Source: Arion vulgaris (Eukaryota > Mollusca > Gastropoda > Stylommatophora > Arionidae). From it: a DNA stretch of 64,000 nucleotides. The position numbers and the translations under genes are program-made. Shown in pieces: positions 63,283 through 64,000 of the stretch. The notes under the pieces were generated by a model, which was not told the DNA's origin, made no database searches, and saw only the letters and a list, made by a program, of their open reading frames with translations. The stretch lies in NCBI GenBank assembly GCA_020796225.1, contig CM036755.1:45302306-45366305 (forward strand), given 5' to 3'. Position 1 is the first letter of the stretch, and each line of letters starts with the position of its first letter.

Positions 63283-64000
63283 CCAGCATATTATTTGGAT
63301 AAAATGTCAAAGATACCAGGTTTGCTCCATCGTAGATTTGATCGCTCCAGCATATTATTTGGATAAAATGTCAAAGATACCAGGTTTGCTCCATCGTAGA
63401 TTTGATCGCTCCAGCATATTATTTGGATAAAATGTCAAAGATACCAGGTTTGCTCCATCGTAGATTTGATCGCTCCAGCATATTATTTGGATAAAATGTC
63501 AAAGATACCAGGTTTGCTCCATCGTAGATTTGATCGCTCCAGCATATTATTTGGATAAAATGTCAAAGATGCCAGGTTTGCTCCATCGTAGATTTGATCG
63601 CTCCAGCATATTATTTGGATAAAATGTCAAAGATACCAGGTTTGCTCCATCGTAGATTTCATCGCTCCAGCATATTATTTGGATAAAATGTCAAAGATGC
63701 CAGGTTTGCTCCATCGTAGATTTGATCGCTCCAGCATATTATTTGGATAAAATGTCAAAGATACCAGGTTTGCTCCATCGTAGATTTGATCGCTCCAGCA
63801 TATTATTTGGATAAAATGTCAAAGATACCAGGTTTGCTCCATCGTAGATTTGATCGCTCCAGCATATTATTTGGATAAAATGTCAAAGATACCAGGTTTG
63901 CTCCATCGTAGATTTCATTGCTCCAGCATATTATTTGGATAAAATGTCAAAGATACCAGGTTTGCTCCATCGTAGATTTCATCGCTCCAGCATATTATTT
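63283..64000. repeat. 64 bp minisatellite, 11+ copies, cut by window edge
   Basis: The unit is TCGCTCCAGCATATTATTTG, GATAAAATGTCAAAGATACC, AGGTTTGCTCCATCGTAGAT, TTGA. Variants are ATACC/ATGCC and TTGA/TTCA. It starts 25 bp after the GATA run. Confidence 0.97.

Overview
This is animal nuclear DNA, almost certainly from a mollusc. Only one host gene is recognisable: the 3' end of a POU class III (Brn/POU3F type) homeobox gene at the left edge, reading rightward and ending at 442. The remaining ~63.5 kb is repeat-rich sequence downstream of it. The mollusc assignment rests on the POU3-type tail and on short interspersed elements carrying the string GTCGTAAGAGGCGAC, which I recall from molluscan SINEs. 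I cannot name the species.

Layout. 1-0.7 kb: POU3 C-terminus and putative 3'UTR. 0.7-4.6 kb: SINEs, a LINE remnant and small minisatellites. 4.7-8.4 kb: three abutting tandem arrays (50, 49 and 31 bp units), the first with about 57 nearly identical copies. 8.4-17.7 kb: SINEs, an RNase H-bearing LINE remnant and seven more arrays. 17.9-25 kb: LINE remnants, a 659 bp hairpin-forming element (20898-21556) and an AT-rich repeat split by a LINE. 25-36 kb: LINE 3' ends, a LINE reverse-transcriptase remnant split by a SINE, and a 22 bp array. 36-46 kb: many SINEs, a SINE split by a 637 bp insert, a 53 bp pyrimidine-rich array and a degenerate array of TGACGT motifs. 46-53 kb: RNase H LINE, 67 and 46 bp arrays, the best-preserved LINE ORF (48692-49195) and a mariner-like MITE. 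53-57 kb: a dispersed repeat split by a 1.3 kb GC-rich retroelement, and a Penelope-like GIY-YIG remnant. 57-64 kb: SINEs, a LINE end with a triplicated 78 bp unit, a 41 bp array with higher-order structure, long GACA/GATA runs and a 64 bp array cut by the window edge.

The elements fit together in two ways. First, several SINE families (called A to H below, my own labels) share a central hairpin-forming core and end in (GAA)n, as do some LINE 3' ends here, suggesting a modular SINE system mobilised by local LINEs. Second, many tandem arrays lie inside transposable-element copies and use the element's own sequence as the repeat unit, so transposon debris looks like the raw material for the minisatellites.

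Limits: family labels, copy counts and repeat edges were read by eye. Edges are good to about 5-20 bases. Nothing was searched against a database.
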